Part shown: piece by piece, positions 17,666 to 28,467 of the stretch
Numbering within the stretch: the stretch's first letter is position 1
Layout: each line of letters starts with the position of its first letter
NCBI RefSeq assembly: GCF_900119165.1
Contig: NZ_FPJG01000006.1
Coordinates: forward strand, 6,510,001-6,574,000
Direction of reading: 5' to 3'
DNA: 64,000 nt
Source: Amycolatopsis australiensis
GTDB taxonomy: Bacteria > Actinomycetota > Actinomycetes > Mycobacteriales > Pseudonocardiaceae
Position numbers and translations under genes: made by a program
Notes under the pieces: model-generated
Told to the model about the DNA's origin: nothing
Databases searched by the model: none
Seen by the model: only the letters and a program-made list of their open reading frames with translations

Positions 17666-18435
17666 GCGTGCCACCCACCGGCAGCGAGTTCGTGGGCCAT
17701 GACCTGCAGGGCAAAGTCGCGCTGGTCACCGGTGCCGCCCGCGGGGTCGGTGCGGCCACGGTCGCCTGGCTGCACGCCCGCGGCGCGCGAGTGCTGGCCA
17801 CCGACCTCCGCCCTGAAGTGGGCGATCTCGCCACCCGGTCCAACGGCGTGTCCACCCTGGTCGGCGACGTGTCCCGGGAGGACACCGCGGTGCGGTCGGT
17901 CGCCGCGGCGATCGACCGGTTCGGCAGCCTGGACATCCTGGTCAGCAACGCCGGCCGATCGGTGAACAAGCCAATCACCGAGACCACCGCGTCCGACTGG
18001 GACGAGCTGATGTCGATCAACGCCCGCGGGGCGTTTCTGCACGCCCGGGAGGCATTCCGGGCGATGCGCGAACGCGGCGGAGGTGTGATCGTCACCGTCG
18101 GGTCGTTCGCCTGCACCGTCGGGATGGTCGAAGCCGCGGCCTACAGCGCGTCCAAGGGGGCACTGGCGCAGTTGACCAAGGTGCTCGCGCTAGAGGGCGG
18201 CCCGCACGGCATCCGGGCCAACGTCGTCGCCCCCGGTGTGATCGAGACCGACATGCTCGACAACTTCCGGGCCGACAGCCGGGAGTATCTGCGCTCCTTC
18301 GGCGACGCCCACCCCTTGCGCCGGGTCGCGCAACCCGAGGAGATCGCCGAGGTGATCGGTTTCCTGGCCTCGCCCCGCTCCGGCTTCATCACCGGCGCGG
18401 TCGTCGCCGCCGACGGCGGCTACACCGCGGCCTGA
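17662..18435 (+). CDS. SDR-family NAD(P)-dependent oxidoreductase
   Basis: A 257-residue classical short-chain dehydrogenase. The cofactor loop is TGAARGVGAAT near residue 24, Asp at ATDLRP suggests NAD preference, and the catalytic residues are Ser in TVGSFAC and Tyr/Lys in YSASKGA. The NNAG motif reads SNAG. The C-terminal GAVVAADGGYTAA is typical. It is in an operon with the Atu4866-like gene (overlapping by four bases) and a second SDR 35 bases downstream, under the divergent XRE regulator. Substrate unknown. Confidence 0.9.
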   Translation: MSVPPTGSEFVGHDLQGKVALVTGAARGVGAATVAWLHARGARVLATDLRPEVGDLATRSNGVSTLVGDVSREDTAVRSVAAAIDRFGSLDILVSNAGRSVNKPITETTASDWDELMSINARGAFLHAREAFRAMRERGGGVIVTVGSFACTVGMVEAAAYSASKGALAQLTKVLALEGGPHGIRANVVAPGVIETDMLDNFRADSREYLRSFGDAHPLRRVAQPEEIAEVIGFLASPRSGFITGAVVAADGGYTAA

Positions 18436-18470
18436 CACCCCACAAACCCAACGAGAGGAAAGAGCACATC

Positions 18471-19226
18471 ATGCCTGGACGCCTCGCCGGCAAAGTCGCG
18501 TTGATCACCGGCGCGACCGGCGGCATCGGACAAGCCACCGCGGAACTGTTCGCCCACGAAGACGCCCACCTGGTCGTCACCGACATCGCCCAGGACGCGG
18601 CGCGGGAGCTTGCCGCGCGACTGAAAGCCACCGGCACCGAGGTGCTGGCTGCCCGCTTGGACGTCTCCTCATCCGAGAACTGGCGCGAGATCATCGAACT
18701 GACCCGGCAACGATTCGGCCGGCTCGATGTCCTGGTCAACCTCGCCGGCATCGTGGACTGGCCCGGCGTCGAGGACACCACACAGGACTCCTGGGACCGG
18801 GTGATCGCGATCAACCAGACCGGCACCTGGCTCGGAATGAAGACCGCCATGCCTTTGCTGCGCGCCTCCGGTAACGCCTCGGTCATCAACACCTCCTCGG
18901 TGCTGGGCCTGGTCGGCAGCGGAGCCGCCGCCGCGTACCAGGCGTCCAAGGGAGCAGTGCGGCTGCTGACCAAGACCGCCGCCGTCGAATACGCGACCCG
19001 TGGCGTCCGGATCAACTCGGTGCACCCCGGAGTCATCGCCACCCCGATGATCCAAGAACTACTCGACGAGCAGGGCGACCAACAACCCGACATCATGCGC
19101 ACCCCCATGCGCCGCGCAGGCAGCCCCGCCGAGGTCGCTCCCACGATGCTCTTCTTGGCCAGCGACGAATCCTCGTTCGTCACCGGAACCGAACTCATCG
19201 TCGACGGCGGACTCACCGCGCACTGA
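18471..19226 (+). CDS. SDR-family oxidoreductase, hydroxysteroid-dehydrogenase-like
   Basis: A 251-residue classical SDR, closest in feel to bacterial 3-alpha/20-beta hydroxysteroid dehydrogenases and cyclohexanol-type SDRs. Cofactor loop TGATGGIGQAT, Asp in VTDIAQ for NAD, NLAG in place of NNAG, catalytic Ser in INTSSVLGL and Tyr/Lys in YQASKGA. A ribosome binding site (GAGAGGAAAG) precedes ATG 18471. It ends the XRE-controlled unit; a weak GGGCG/CGCCC hairpin follows at about 19,245-19,263. Two different SDRs next to each other suggest sequential redox steps on one alcohol or ketone (inference). Confidence 0.9.
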   Translation: MPGRLAGKVALITGATGGIGQATAELFAHEDAHLVVTDIAQDAARELAARLKATGTEVLAARLDVSSSENWREIIELTRQRFGRLDVLVNLAGIVDWPGVEDTTQDSWDRVIAINQTGTWLGMKTAMPLLRASGNASVINTSSVLGLVGSGAAAAYQASKGAVRLLTKTAAVEYATRGVRINSVHPGVIATPMIQELLDEQGDQQPDIMRTPMRRAGSPAEVAPTMLFLASDESSFVTGTELIVDGGLTAH

Positions 19227-19487
19227 ACCCCGAGGGACCAAGTAGGGCGGACACCTTTCGCCCATCGAGCGATCATGTCATGGGGAAACACCAGGTCGTG
19301 CGGCCCGCCGGAGCTGCACCTTTCCTGTCGAAAACCACACTTTCCCGTCGGGTTTACCGGCACGCCCGGCGGAGGCAAGCTGGTTCCATAGATTTACTAT
19401 TCCACTTCAAGACGGCGAGAACCCAGATATACTCGGGCCGTGGAACACCACCTTCTGTCACCGGAAAGCGTGAACACCTCTCCGCCG

Positions 19488-20039
19488 ATGAAACGGGTCG
19501 ATCTGGGGAGGTTTCCTACGACCGCGCCATCGCGGATATGCGGCGCTGGGTCGAGGAACGGCGGGCGGGCGCGTACGGGGACCGGCTGTTCCTGCTCACC
19601 CATCCACCGGTGATCACCTACGGCAAGCGCACTGACCCGCGAGACGTGCCCACCGCGCTGCCGGGTGTGCCGACCGTGCCGGCGGACCGGGGCGGCCGTC
19701 CGCCGGTTCGAACGAGGGCTGATCCAAGCGCTGGACACCCTCGGGTTCACCACGCTGCGGCGGGATACACCGCGCGGTGCGAGCAGTCTGGCCGGAGTGT
19801 GGACGCCCGAGCACCGCAAGCTCGTGTCAATCGGCATGCGCATCCGGTCCGGCGTCACCAGCCACGGCTTCGCGGTCAACGTCGACCCCGACATGTCGGC
19901 GTTCCGGAGGTTCACCGCCTGCGGGATGCCCGACGTGGAGATGACGTCCCTGCGGGAGATCTCCGCCGAGCGAGGCCTGCGCATGCCCTCCGACAAGGAG
20001 ATACGAGATGCGATAGCGACAGCTCTCGGTGCCGCCTGA
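19488..20039 (+). pseudogene. lipB: LipB octanoyltransferase, broken
   Basis: Pieces of lipoate-pathway octanoyl-ACP:protein transferase LipB are present in order: VDLG then GEVSYDRAIADMRRWVEERR, LFLLTHPPVITYGKRT, LPGVPTVPADRGG, and in another frame IQALDTLGFTTLRRDTPRGA, SLAGVWTPEHRKLVSIG, VTSHGFAVNV. Frameshifts lie near 19,508 and 19,690. The conserved block between RGG and the next helix (which holds the HGPGQ motif needed for substrate binding) is deleted. The catalytic Cys region survives as FTACGMPDVEMTS. It cannot be active; a functional lipB must lie elsewhere if the pathway is used. Confidence 0.7.
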
Positions 20040-20046
20040 GCGGCCG

Positions 20047-22247
<2,201 letters not shown>

Positions 22248-22248
22248 G

Positions 22249-23001
22249 TCAGACCGCGGTGTAGCCGCCGTCGACGAGGATTTCGGCGCCGGTGACGTAG
22301 GACGCTTCGGCGCTCGCGAGGAACAGGATCGTGTCGGCGACCTCCCGCACCTCCCCTTCCCGCCGCATCGGCACCGCCGCGATCTGCTGCGCACGCCAGG
22401 CCGGGTCGGCGGAGCCGCGTGACGTGCGCATCGGCGGCAGCATGCCCGGCGCGACGGCGTTGACCCGGATCCCCTGCTCCGCGTACTGCACCGCAGCCGT
22501 CCGCGTCATCGCCTTGACCGCGGCCTTGGACGCGCCGTAGCCCAGGTGGATCCCGAACTGGCCGACGGACGCGGAGATCGACGACAGGTTGACGATCGAA
22601 CCCCCGCCGGTGCGCGCCATGGCGGCCGCGGCGTGCTTGATGCCGAGGAAGACACCCTTGGCGTTGACGAGCATCAGCTGGTCGTAGAAGGCCGTGCTGC
22701 TGGGGTCGGGGTCGAACGAGCCGCTGATCCCGGCGTTGTTGACCAGCACGTCAAGCCGGCCGAACCGGGCGGTGACCTCGCCGATCACCGCGGTCCACGC
22801 GTCCTCGTCGGTGACGTCCAGGTGCCGGTACTGCGCTTCGCCGCCGGCGGCGCGGATTTCCGCGGCGGTCTTCTCGCCGTCCTCGTCGAGGATGTCGGCG
22901 ACCACGACCGTCGCGCCTTCGCGGGCGAACGCCTCGGCGGTCGCGCGTCCCATTCCCCCGGCCGCGCCGGTGACGAGCGCGATCTTGTCCTTCAACCGCA
23001 T
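22249..23001 (-). CDS. SDR-family oxidoreductase (last gene of hydroxyquinol operon)
   Basis: A 250-residue classical SDR. Cofactor loop TGAAGGMGRAT, Asp in VADILDED for NAD, NNAG intact, catalytic Ser in NLSSISASV and Tyr/Lys in YGASKAA, and a C-terminal VTGAEILVDGGYTAV. Ribosome binding site AAAGGAAC precedes ATG 23001. It is 17 bases downstream of the MFS gene and the last member of the minus-strand hydroxyquinol operon, so it likely oxidises an alcohol in the upper part of that pathway; the substrate is not visible from sequence. Confidence 0.9.
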   Translation of the reverse strand: MRLKDKIALVTGAAGGMGRATAEAFAREGATVVVADILDEDGEKTAAEIRAAGGEAQYRHLDVTDEDAWTAVIGEVTARFGRLDVLVNNAGISGSFDPDPSSTAFYDQLMLVNAKGVFLGIKHAAAAMARTGGGSIVNLSSISASVGQFGIHLGYGASKAAVKAMTRTAAVQYAEQGIRVNAVAPGMLPPMRTSRGSADPAWRAQQIAAVPMRREGEVREVADTILFLASAEASYVTGAEILVDGGYTAV

Positions 23002-23018
23002 GGTGGTTCCTTTCGTGG

Positions 23019-24353
23019 TCAGGCCGCGACGGGTTCGGGCTGGGTCGCCCGCGCCGAGCGGGCCTTGAGGACGACCGCGAGGACGCAGCAGGCAGCGGGC
23101 AGCAGCAGGGCGAGGAAGACCTGCCGGTAGTTCAAGCCGACGGCGACGAGCACGGTACCGGCGGCCGCGCCGGCGATCGCGCCGAACCGGGCGATGCCGG
23201 TCGCCCAGCTCGTCCCGGTGGCGCGGATCGACGTCGGGTAGAAGTCCGCTGACAGGATCGGGAAACCGGTACCGACGGTGTTGGTGAACATGCCGAGCAC
23301 GAAGATCAGGATGCCGACGACCAGGACGTCCTGCGGCGCGACCGCGACGAGGACCAGGAGGACGGCGGCGCAGCCCATGGCCGCCGCGACCGTGCGGTGC
23401 AGGCCGAAGCGGTCCATCAGCCAGCCGATGCCCAAGTTGCCGACCGTGCCGCCGGCCTGCAGCAGCAGCCCGATGGTCGCGGCGGCGGTCAGCGAAAAGC
23501 CGACGTCGGTCATCAGGATCGGCAGCCAGCTGTTCATCAGGTAGACGATGAAGAACGCGGCGACGAACCCGGCCCAGATCGTGAGGGTGCCGGTGCGGAA
23601 CCGGCGGGTCAGCAGCCCGGCCACCCGTACCTTGGCGGCGACGGCCGGCTCGTCCAGCACGAAGCGCGTGCCGGCGGGAAACGTCTCGGGCACGAGGCGG
23701 CTCACCAACGCGGCCAGCTCGGCGTGCCGTCCTTCCTGGCGGGCGAGGAACTTCGGCGATTCGGGCAGTGCGGCGGCGATGACCACGGCGTAGGCCAGCG
23801 GGAGCGCCCCGCCGGCGACGAGCGCCCAGTGCCAGCTCGCGACCTGGACGAGCGCGTTGGTGAGGTACCCGGCCACGGCACCACCGAGGGTCATCCCGCA
23901 GTAGGCCAGCGACATCATCGCACTGCGGCGGCGCGCGGGGGCGTACTCGGACACGAGCGTGGTCGCGTTCGGCAGGGCGGCCCCGAGACGGAACCCGGTC
24001 AGCACGCGCAGGATCGAGAAACCGGTGACGCCCGTCGTCAGCGCGGTCGCGGCACTCATCAGGCCGAAGAACACGAGCGAGGCGATGATGACCTTGCGGC
24101 GGCCGAGCCGGTCGGCGAGCGGCCCGGCGACGAGGGAGCCGAGGGCGAGGCCGAGCAGCCCGCTCGTGACCACCGGGCCCAGCTGGGCTTTGGTGATGTG
24201 CCAGTCGGAAATGAGCGACGGGCCGAGGTAGCTGACCATCGCGACGTCGATCCCGTCCAGCGTCACCACGCCGAGGCACAACAGAAGGACACGCCGTTGC
24301 AGGCGGCCGACCCGGTGGCGGTCGATCAGGGCGTGCAGTTCGAGAGTGCTCAT
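23019..24353 (-). CDS. MFS transporter, aromatic acid:H+ symporter (BenK/PcaK-like)
   Basis: A 444-residue, 12-helix uptake transporter. The N-terminus carries LGVVTLDGIDVAMVSYLGPS, where the DGID motif in the first helix is typical of the aromatic acid:proton symporters (BenK, PcaK, MhpT, GenK). The loop 2-3 motif is GPLADRLGRRKVI and loop 8-9 has GWLMDRFGLHR. ATG 24353 has GGAGGACTC upstream and overlaps the maleylacetate reductase stop by four bases. In context it should import an aromatic or cyclic carboxylate that feeds hydroxyquinol. Confidence 0.9.
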   Translation of the reverse strand: MSTLELHALIDRHRVGRLQRRVLLLCLGVVTLDGIDVAMVSYLGPSLISDWHITKAQLGPVVTSGLLGLALGSLVAGPLADRLGRRKVIIASLVFFGLMSAATALTTGVTGFSILRVLTGFRLGAALPNATTLVSEYAPARRRSAMMSLAYCGMTLGGAVAGYLTNALVQVASWHWALVAGGALPLAYAVVIAAALPESPKFLARQEGRHAELAALVSRLVPETFPAGTRFVLDEPAVAAKVRVAGLLTRRFRTGTLTIWAGFVAAFFIVYLMNSWLPILMTDVGFSLTAAATIGLLLQAGGTVGNLGIGWLMDRFGLHRTVAAAMGCAAVLLVLVAVAPQDVLVVGILIFVLGMFTNTVGTGFPILSADFYPTSIRATGTSWATGIARFGAIAGAAAGTVLVAVGLNYRQVFLALLLPAACCVLAVVLKARSARATQPEPVAA

Positions 24354-25402
24354 GAGTCCTCCGTTGGACGTCCGCCGGTGAAGGCGGTGTGGAGCAGCCG
24401 CCGCAGAACGGCTTCGGTGACGGGTACGGGATTGGCGTAGGGTGCGGCCAGCGTCCGGTCGATGACCGCGTCGATGCCGTTTTCGGGCAGGCCGAGGGCT
24501 TTCAGCGACATCTCGGCGCCGAGGCCCTGCGCCAGGCGGAATACGTGCCCGGCCGGGTCCGGGGTGTTCCACGCCGACTCCAGCGCGGCCCTGGCCGTGG
24601 GGGCGGCGGGCAGGTTGACCGCGAGGACGTGCGGGAGCACCGCGGTGTGGACCGGCGCGTGCGGCAGGTCGAAGGCGCCGCCGAGGATGTGGCAGAGCTT
24701 GTGGTGCAGCGACATTGTGGTGGCGCCCAGCGCCGTTCCGGCGAGCCAGGAGCCGTAGAGCAGGTCCGCGCGCGCGTCGAGGTTCAGCGGGTCCGCGGAC
24801 ACCCGCGGCAGGGCGGCGGCCGTGACGCGCGCCGACTCCTTCGCGACGAGCGCGGTGACCGGCGAACAGTCCGGCGCGTAGAGCGCCTCCGCGACGTGGG
24901 CGAGGGCGTTCATCCCGCTGGTCACCGAGAACTCCGGCGGGAGCGAAAGGGTCAGCTCGGGGTCGTAGACGACGAGGACGGGCCGGACCTTCGGGTCGCG
25001 GCCGGTGGTTTTCCCGGTCTCGTCGGTGATGCCCCAGATGGGAGTCATTTCCGAGCCCGAGTAGGTCGTCGGCACGGCGGCGACCGGCACCCCGGTCTCC
25101 TTGGCGACCGCCTTGGCCAGGCCGACCGCGGAACCCCCGCCGACGGCCACGCAGCTGTCGGCCCCGGCCGCGGCCGCCACGGCTTCGGCGGCGACCGCGG
25201 CGGGGACGTGCATCGCCGCGCGGGGATGCAGTTCGGCGCCCGGGGGTGCCAGCTCGGCCGCGAGGTCCGCCTCACCGGGGGCGCACACGACGAGCGGCCG
25301 GCGCAGCCCGGCCCGCTCGAGTTCCCCGGGCAGCCGATGCCGGGCCCCGGCGCCGAAGACCACGCGGCCTGGAAGGTTTTCGTGGACGAAGGCGCGGGTC
25401 AT
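24350..25402 (-). CDS. Maleylacetate reductase
   Basis: A 350-residue iron-type alcohol dehydrogenase-fold enzyme that reduces maleylacetate to 3-oxoadipate with NAD(P)H. VVFGAGARHRLPGEL starts the protein, the nucleotide loop is SCVAVGGGSAVGLAKAV, followed by VPTTYSGSEMTPIWG, and the His-rich metal/active-site helix is MSLHHKLCHILGGAFDLPHA, with the HHKLCH pattern that marks maleylacetate reductases. Length matches the family (about 350). It sits immediately after hydroxyquinol 1,2-dioxygenase (GTG/ATG overlap of four bases), which makes its substrate, so the assignment is strong. Confidence 0.93.
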   Translation of the reverse strand: MTRAFVHENLPGRVVFGAGARHRLPGELERAGLRRPLVVCAPGEADLAAELAPPGAELHPRAAMHVPAAVAAEAVAAAAGADSCVAVGGGSAVGLAKAVAKETGVPVAAVPTTYSGSEMTPIWGITDETGKTTGRDPKVRPVLVVYDPELTLSLPPEFSVTSGMNALAHVAEALYAPDCSPVTALVAKESARVTAAALPRVSADPLNLDARADLLYGSWLAGTALGATTMSLHHKLCHILGGAFDLPHAPVHTAVLPHVLAVNLPAAPTARAALESAWNTPDPAGHVFRLAQGLGAEMSLKALGLPENGIDAVIDRTLAAPYANPVPVTEAVLRRLLHTAFTGGRPTEDS

Positions 25403-26268
25403 CGCGGCACCTCCGCGAGGACGACGTCGAACTCGAGGAGCCGGAAGGGGTTCTCCACGCCGAACCGCGCCGCCCGCGCGGGGTCGTCGACGGTCGTGAC
25501 CGGCCGGACGAGCGTCTCCTTCACCCCGAACACCGTGTCGGAGTCCAGGTACGGGCTGCCCTCGACGAAGACGTGGGTGGTGACCGGGACGTGGCCTTCC
25601 GCACCGGCGATGACGTGGATGTGCGCGGGGCGGTTCGGGTGCCGTCCGGTGGCGGCGAGCAGCCTGCCGACCGGGCCGTCGTCCGGGATCGGGTAGTACC
25701 GCGGCACGACGGTCCGCAGCCAGAAGCGGCCGGACTCGTCGGTGGTGAACAGCCCGCGCAGGTTGCGTTCGGGCTGCACGCCGGGCTGCTGGACGTCGTA
25801 GAAGCCGGCTCCGTTGGCCTGCCACACGTCGACCAGCGCGCCGGGCAGCGGCGTGCCGTCCGAAGAGGACACCCGGCCGGTGAACACGCACGGCTCGCCG
25901 TTGTGGTCCAGCGAGATGTCGGCGCCCAGCTCCCGTGGCGGGGAGTCGACCAGGTGGAACGGGCCGAGCACGGTGGTCTCGGTGGCGCCGGCGGGCTTGC
26001 GGTGGTTGATCGCGTCGACCAGCATCGACACCCCGAGCACATCGGACAGCAGGACGAACTCCTGCCGGGTCTCGTCGCACATCCGCCCGGTGGCGGTGAG
26101 GAAATCGACGGCCCGCTGCCATTCCGCTTCGGTCGGTTCGATGTCCTTGACGAACGCGTGCAGGTGCTCGACCAGGCTGGTGACGATCCGCTTGAGCCGC
26201 GGATCGGGGGTGCCGGCGAAACTCGCGGTGACGACCTCGGCCGAGGTCTCTTCGGAGAAGCCGGTCAT
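25399..26268 (-). CDS. Hydroxyquinol 1,2-dioxygenase
   Basis: A 289-residue intradiol ring-cleavage dioxygenase that opens hydroxyquinol (1,2,4-trihydroxybenzene) to maleylacetate. The N-terminal helical dimerisation domain (about 1-95) is of the catechol 1,2-dioxygenase type. The ferric iron ligands appear as Tyr in GAGFYDVQQPG, Tyr in VVPRYYPIPDDGP and two His in RPAHIHVIAG. The residues LVDVWQANG and LRTVVPRYYPIP fit the hydroxyquinol subgroup, and the next gene, maleylacetate reductase, uses its product. ATG 26268 overlaps the upstream isomerase-like gene by four bases. Strict operon context makes hydroxyquinol the most likely substrate. Confidence 0.92.
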   Translation of the reverse strand: MTGFSEETSAEVVTASFAGTPDPRLKRIVTSLVEHLHAFVKDIEPTEAEWQRAVDFLTATGRMCDETRQEFVLLSDVLGVSMLVDAINHRKPAGATETTVLGPFHLVDSPPRELGADISLDHNGEPCVFTGRVSSSDGTPLPGALVDVWQANGAGFYDVQQPGVQPERNLRGLFTTDESGRFWLRTVVPRYYPIPDDGPVGRLLAATGRHPNRPAHIHVIAGAEGHVPVTTHVFVEGSPYLDSDTVFGVKETLVRPVTTVDDPARAARFGVENPFRLLEFDVVLAEVPR

Positions 26269-27086
26269 CGGGCCGCCTCCAGGTTCGTGCGCCAGGCCGG
26301 CGCGGCGAGCCCCGCGGAATCGAGGACGGCGGCACCGGCGTCGAACGCCAGCCGGGCCGCTTCGGCGGCCGGGCGCGCGTCGAGGTCGTCGGAGAAGACC
26401 TCGACGGAGACCGGCGCGGTGACGCCGTGCTCACGCAATGCCCGCAGGACGCCCGCGGTGTCCCCGGCGCCTCGGCCGGGGAGCAGGCGGCGGTGCCGGG
26501 CTTCGTCGGTGAGGTCCGGGCCGGGCTCGGGCCGCACGTCGTTCAGCTGGACCGTCGTGATCACCGATGCCGGTACGTCCGCGAGGTCGGCGGGCCGGGC
26601 GCCGGAGCGGAACCAGTGCCACAGGTCGAGCGTGATGCCGCCGTTCGGGCGGTCCGCGGCGGCCACGACCTCGGCCACCTCCGCGATGGTCCGGACGTGG
26701 CTGTAGGGCAGGAACTCGAACCCGACCAGGACACCGTGGCGGGCGGCGCGGTCGCAGAAGGCGCCGAAGGGCTCGATCAGGTCCCGCACCGGGTGCGGGA
26801 AGAACATCGGGATGTTGAGGTGCCGGAACCCGACGTGGTCGGCCAGCCGCCACATCGCCTCCTCTGCCGGATCCTTCCCGGCGGCCCAGTCCCAGGTGTG
26901 CTCCAGCTCGAGGATGCGGACGCCGTGGCGGTCGAGCAGGTCGCGGATGTCCCCGTCGGACAGTCCGGCGTCGAGGTAGTCGGCCAGGCGCAGGCCGATC
27001 CCGGTGAAGCCCGCCGCGGCCGCCGAAGCGACGCGGGTGGGCAGGTCGGCGAAACGCAGCGTATTGGCGCTGCAGGTCAAGAACAT
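26265..27086 (-). CDS. TIM-barrel sugar-phosphate isomerase/epimerase-family protein
   Basis: A 273-residue AP-endonuclease-2-type TIM barrel, the fold shared by xylose isomerase-like epimerases, IolE inosose dehydratase and 3-dehydroshikimate dehydratase. Metal-site residues are suggested by ILELEHTWDWA, VGFEFLPYSHV (Glu), ITLDLWHWFRSG (Asp, His), VQLNDVRPEP and VSVEVFSDD (Glu). Of these activities, a lyase/dehydratase on a cyclic polyol or enone would fit a pathway leading to hydroxyquinol better than sugar isomerisation. ATG 27086 has GAAGGGC upstream, chosen over an in-frame extension. Transcribed with hydroxyquinol 1,2-dioxygenase (four-base overlap). Confidence 0.82.
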   Translation of the reverse strand: MFLTCSANTLRFADLPTRVASAAAAGFTGIGLRLADYLDAGLSDGDIRDLLDRHGVRILELEHTWDWAAGKDPAEEAMWRLADHVGFRHLNIPMFFPHPVRDLIEPFGAFCDRAARHGVLVGFEFLPYSHVRTIAEVAEVVAAADRPNGGITLDLWHWFRSGARPADLADVPASVITTVQLNDVRPEPGPDLTDEARHRRLLPGRGAGDTAGVLRALREHGVTAPVSVEVFSDDLDARPAAEAARLAFDAGAAVLDSAGLAAPAWRTNLEAAR

Positions 27087-27097
27087 GTTGTAGCCCT

Positions 27098-27703
27098 TCA
27101 GTGCGGGTCGCCGGCGGTGGCCGAACCGGCCAGCCACCGGTCACCCTCGTCGTACAGCCGCTCGACCGCCGTTCCGGTCAGGCCGGGCAGCCCGTCCTTG
27201 ACCGTGAACCCGGCTTTGGTCTGCAGGTAGCCGAGGTGGCGGTACCCGGCCGGGAAGCGGCCGAGCAGTTCGGGGTCGAGCACCGGCCGGGCGGCCGGGT
27301 CGACCGGGTCGAGCCGGTCCTTCTCGTAGATCGGCTGCCGGCGCACGATCTTCCACTCCCCCTCGTGCCGGGTGCAGAAGTCGTAGAACCGGCCGGTGCA
27401 GACGACGTCGACCTCGACACCGTCCACAGTGGCCCGCTGATCGATCCTCATCTTCGTCTGCGCGATCGCCCGGTCGCCGCGGATCTCGGCGGTGTGCCCG
27501 CCGAGGAAATGCAGGATGCTGACCCCGCGGTCGAACCCGGCCTTGCTGGCGGCGATGAACTCCTTCGCCGGGCCCTGGAACCAGGTCGCCGTCATCCAGC
27601 CGTCGACCGGGTGCCAGACGGTGGCGAAGCGGTCCCAGTCGCCGGAATCGCGCCACAGGGCCCAGTTCTCGACGAGCTCCCGCACCGCGAGACGGTCTTC
27701 CAT
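27098..27703 (-). CDS. NTF2-like (SnoaL-type) protein
   Basis: A 201-residue protein with a cone-shaped NTF2-like fold of the SnoaL_4 type: RLAVRELVENWALWRDSGDW is the first helix, WHPVDGWMTATWF the start of the sheet, ILHFLGGHTAEIRGDRAIAQ and VVCTGRFYDFCTRHEGEWKI the following strands. Relatives include scytalone dehydratase, steroid isomerase-like and ring-hydroxylating dioxygenase small subunits. With no partner large subunit nearby, a dehydratase or isomerase role is more likely. The C-terminal 60 residues go beyond the usual domain. AAGGAG precedes ATG 27703. Confidence 0.8.
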   Translation of the reverse strand: MEDRLAVRELVENWALWRDSGDWDRFATVWHPVDGWMTATWFQGPAKEFIAASKAGFDRGVSILHFLGGHTAEIRGDRAIAQTKMRIDQRATVDGVEVDVVCTGRFYDFCTRHEGEWKIVRRQPIYEKDRLDPVDPAARPVLDPELLGRFPAGYRHLGYLQTKAGFTVKDGLPGLTGTAVERLYDEGDRWLAGSATAGDPH

Positions 27704-27720
27704 CACGTTCTCCTTGCTGG

Positions 27721-28467
27721 TCAGGGGATGAACGGCGCGAGCTGTGTCCCGGCCGTGACGTGCAGGACTTCGCCGGTGATGGCGCGGGCGCGGTCGGAGA
27801 GCAGGAACGCGACGGCCCCGGCGATGTCGGCGGGCTCGACGAGCCGGCCCAGTGGCGACGCGGCGGCGAACCGGCGGGCGTAGGCTTCGACGAACCCGGC
27901 GTCGCCCTTCTCGGCGTTCAACGGGGTCCGCACGAAACTCGGTGCCACCACGTTCACCGTGACCCCGAGCGGGCCGAGTTCCCGGCACGCTTCCCGGGTC
28001 AGGCCGACGAGTCCCGCCTTCGACGCGGAGTACGAGCCGGTCGCGCCGCCGCCGAGCCACACCCGCGAGCCGATGGACACCACCCGGCCCCCGCCCTGGC
28101 GGCGCCACCGGGGGACGCAGTGCTTGATCAGCAGCGCGGGCCCGGTCAGGTTGACTTCCAGCGTGGCGCGCCAGGTCGCCGGGTCCAGCTCCTCGAGCGA
28201 GTGCTGCGGTTCGATTCCGGCGTTGTTGACCAGCGCGTCGATCCGGCCCCAGGTCGCCTCGACCTCGTCGAGCGCGGCGCGGACCGCGGTTTCGTCGGTG
28301 ACGTCCGCGGTGATGCCGGTGGCGGATTCGCCGAGCCGTCCGGCGGCTTCCCGCGCGCCACGCCGGTCGAGCAGCGCGACGCGGAAGCCGTCGGCCAGCA
28401 GGGTCGAGGCGATGGCCTGGCCCAGGCCGCCGGCGCCGCCGGTGACGATCGCGACGGGAGCGCTCAC
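27721..28467 (-). CDS. SDR-family oxidoreductase
   Basis: A 248-residue classical SDR: cofactor loop TGGAGGLGQAI, Asp in ALLDRRG, NNAG intact, catalytic Ser in SIGSRVWLGG and Tyr/Lys in YSASKAG, then VTAGTQLAPFIP. GTG 28467 is preceded by GAAGGAGG and overlaps the upstream hydrolase stop by four bases (GTGA). Together with the SDR at 22,249 it gives the operon two alcohol/ketone oxidoreductases. A ring-alcohol dehydrogenase step before aromatisation is possible (inference). Confidence 0.9.
   Translation of the reverse strand: MSAPVAIVTGGAGGLGQAIASTLLADGFRVALLDRRGAREAAGRLGESATGITADVTDETAVRAALDEVEATWGRIDALVNNAGIEPQHSLEELDPATWRATLEVNLTGPALLIKHCVPRWRRQGGGRVVSIGSRVWLGGGATGSYSASKAGLVGLTREACRELGPLGVTVNVVAPSFVRTPLNAEKGDAGFVEAYARRFAAASPLGRLVEPADIAGAVAFLLSDRARAITGEVLHVTAGTQLAPFIP

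Noticed and set aside
19245..19263. Terminator hairpin after the second SDR of the XRE unit
   Set aside because: Only a five-base GGGCG/CGCCC stem, too weak to list as a terminator in this GC-rich DNA.
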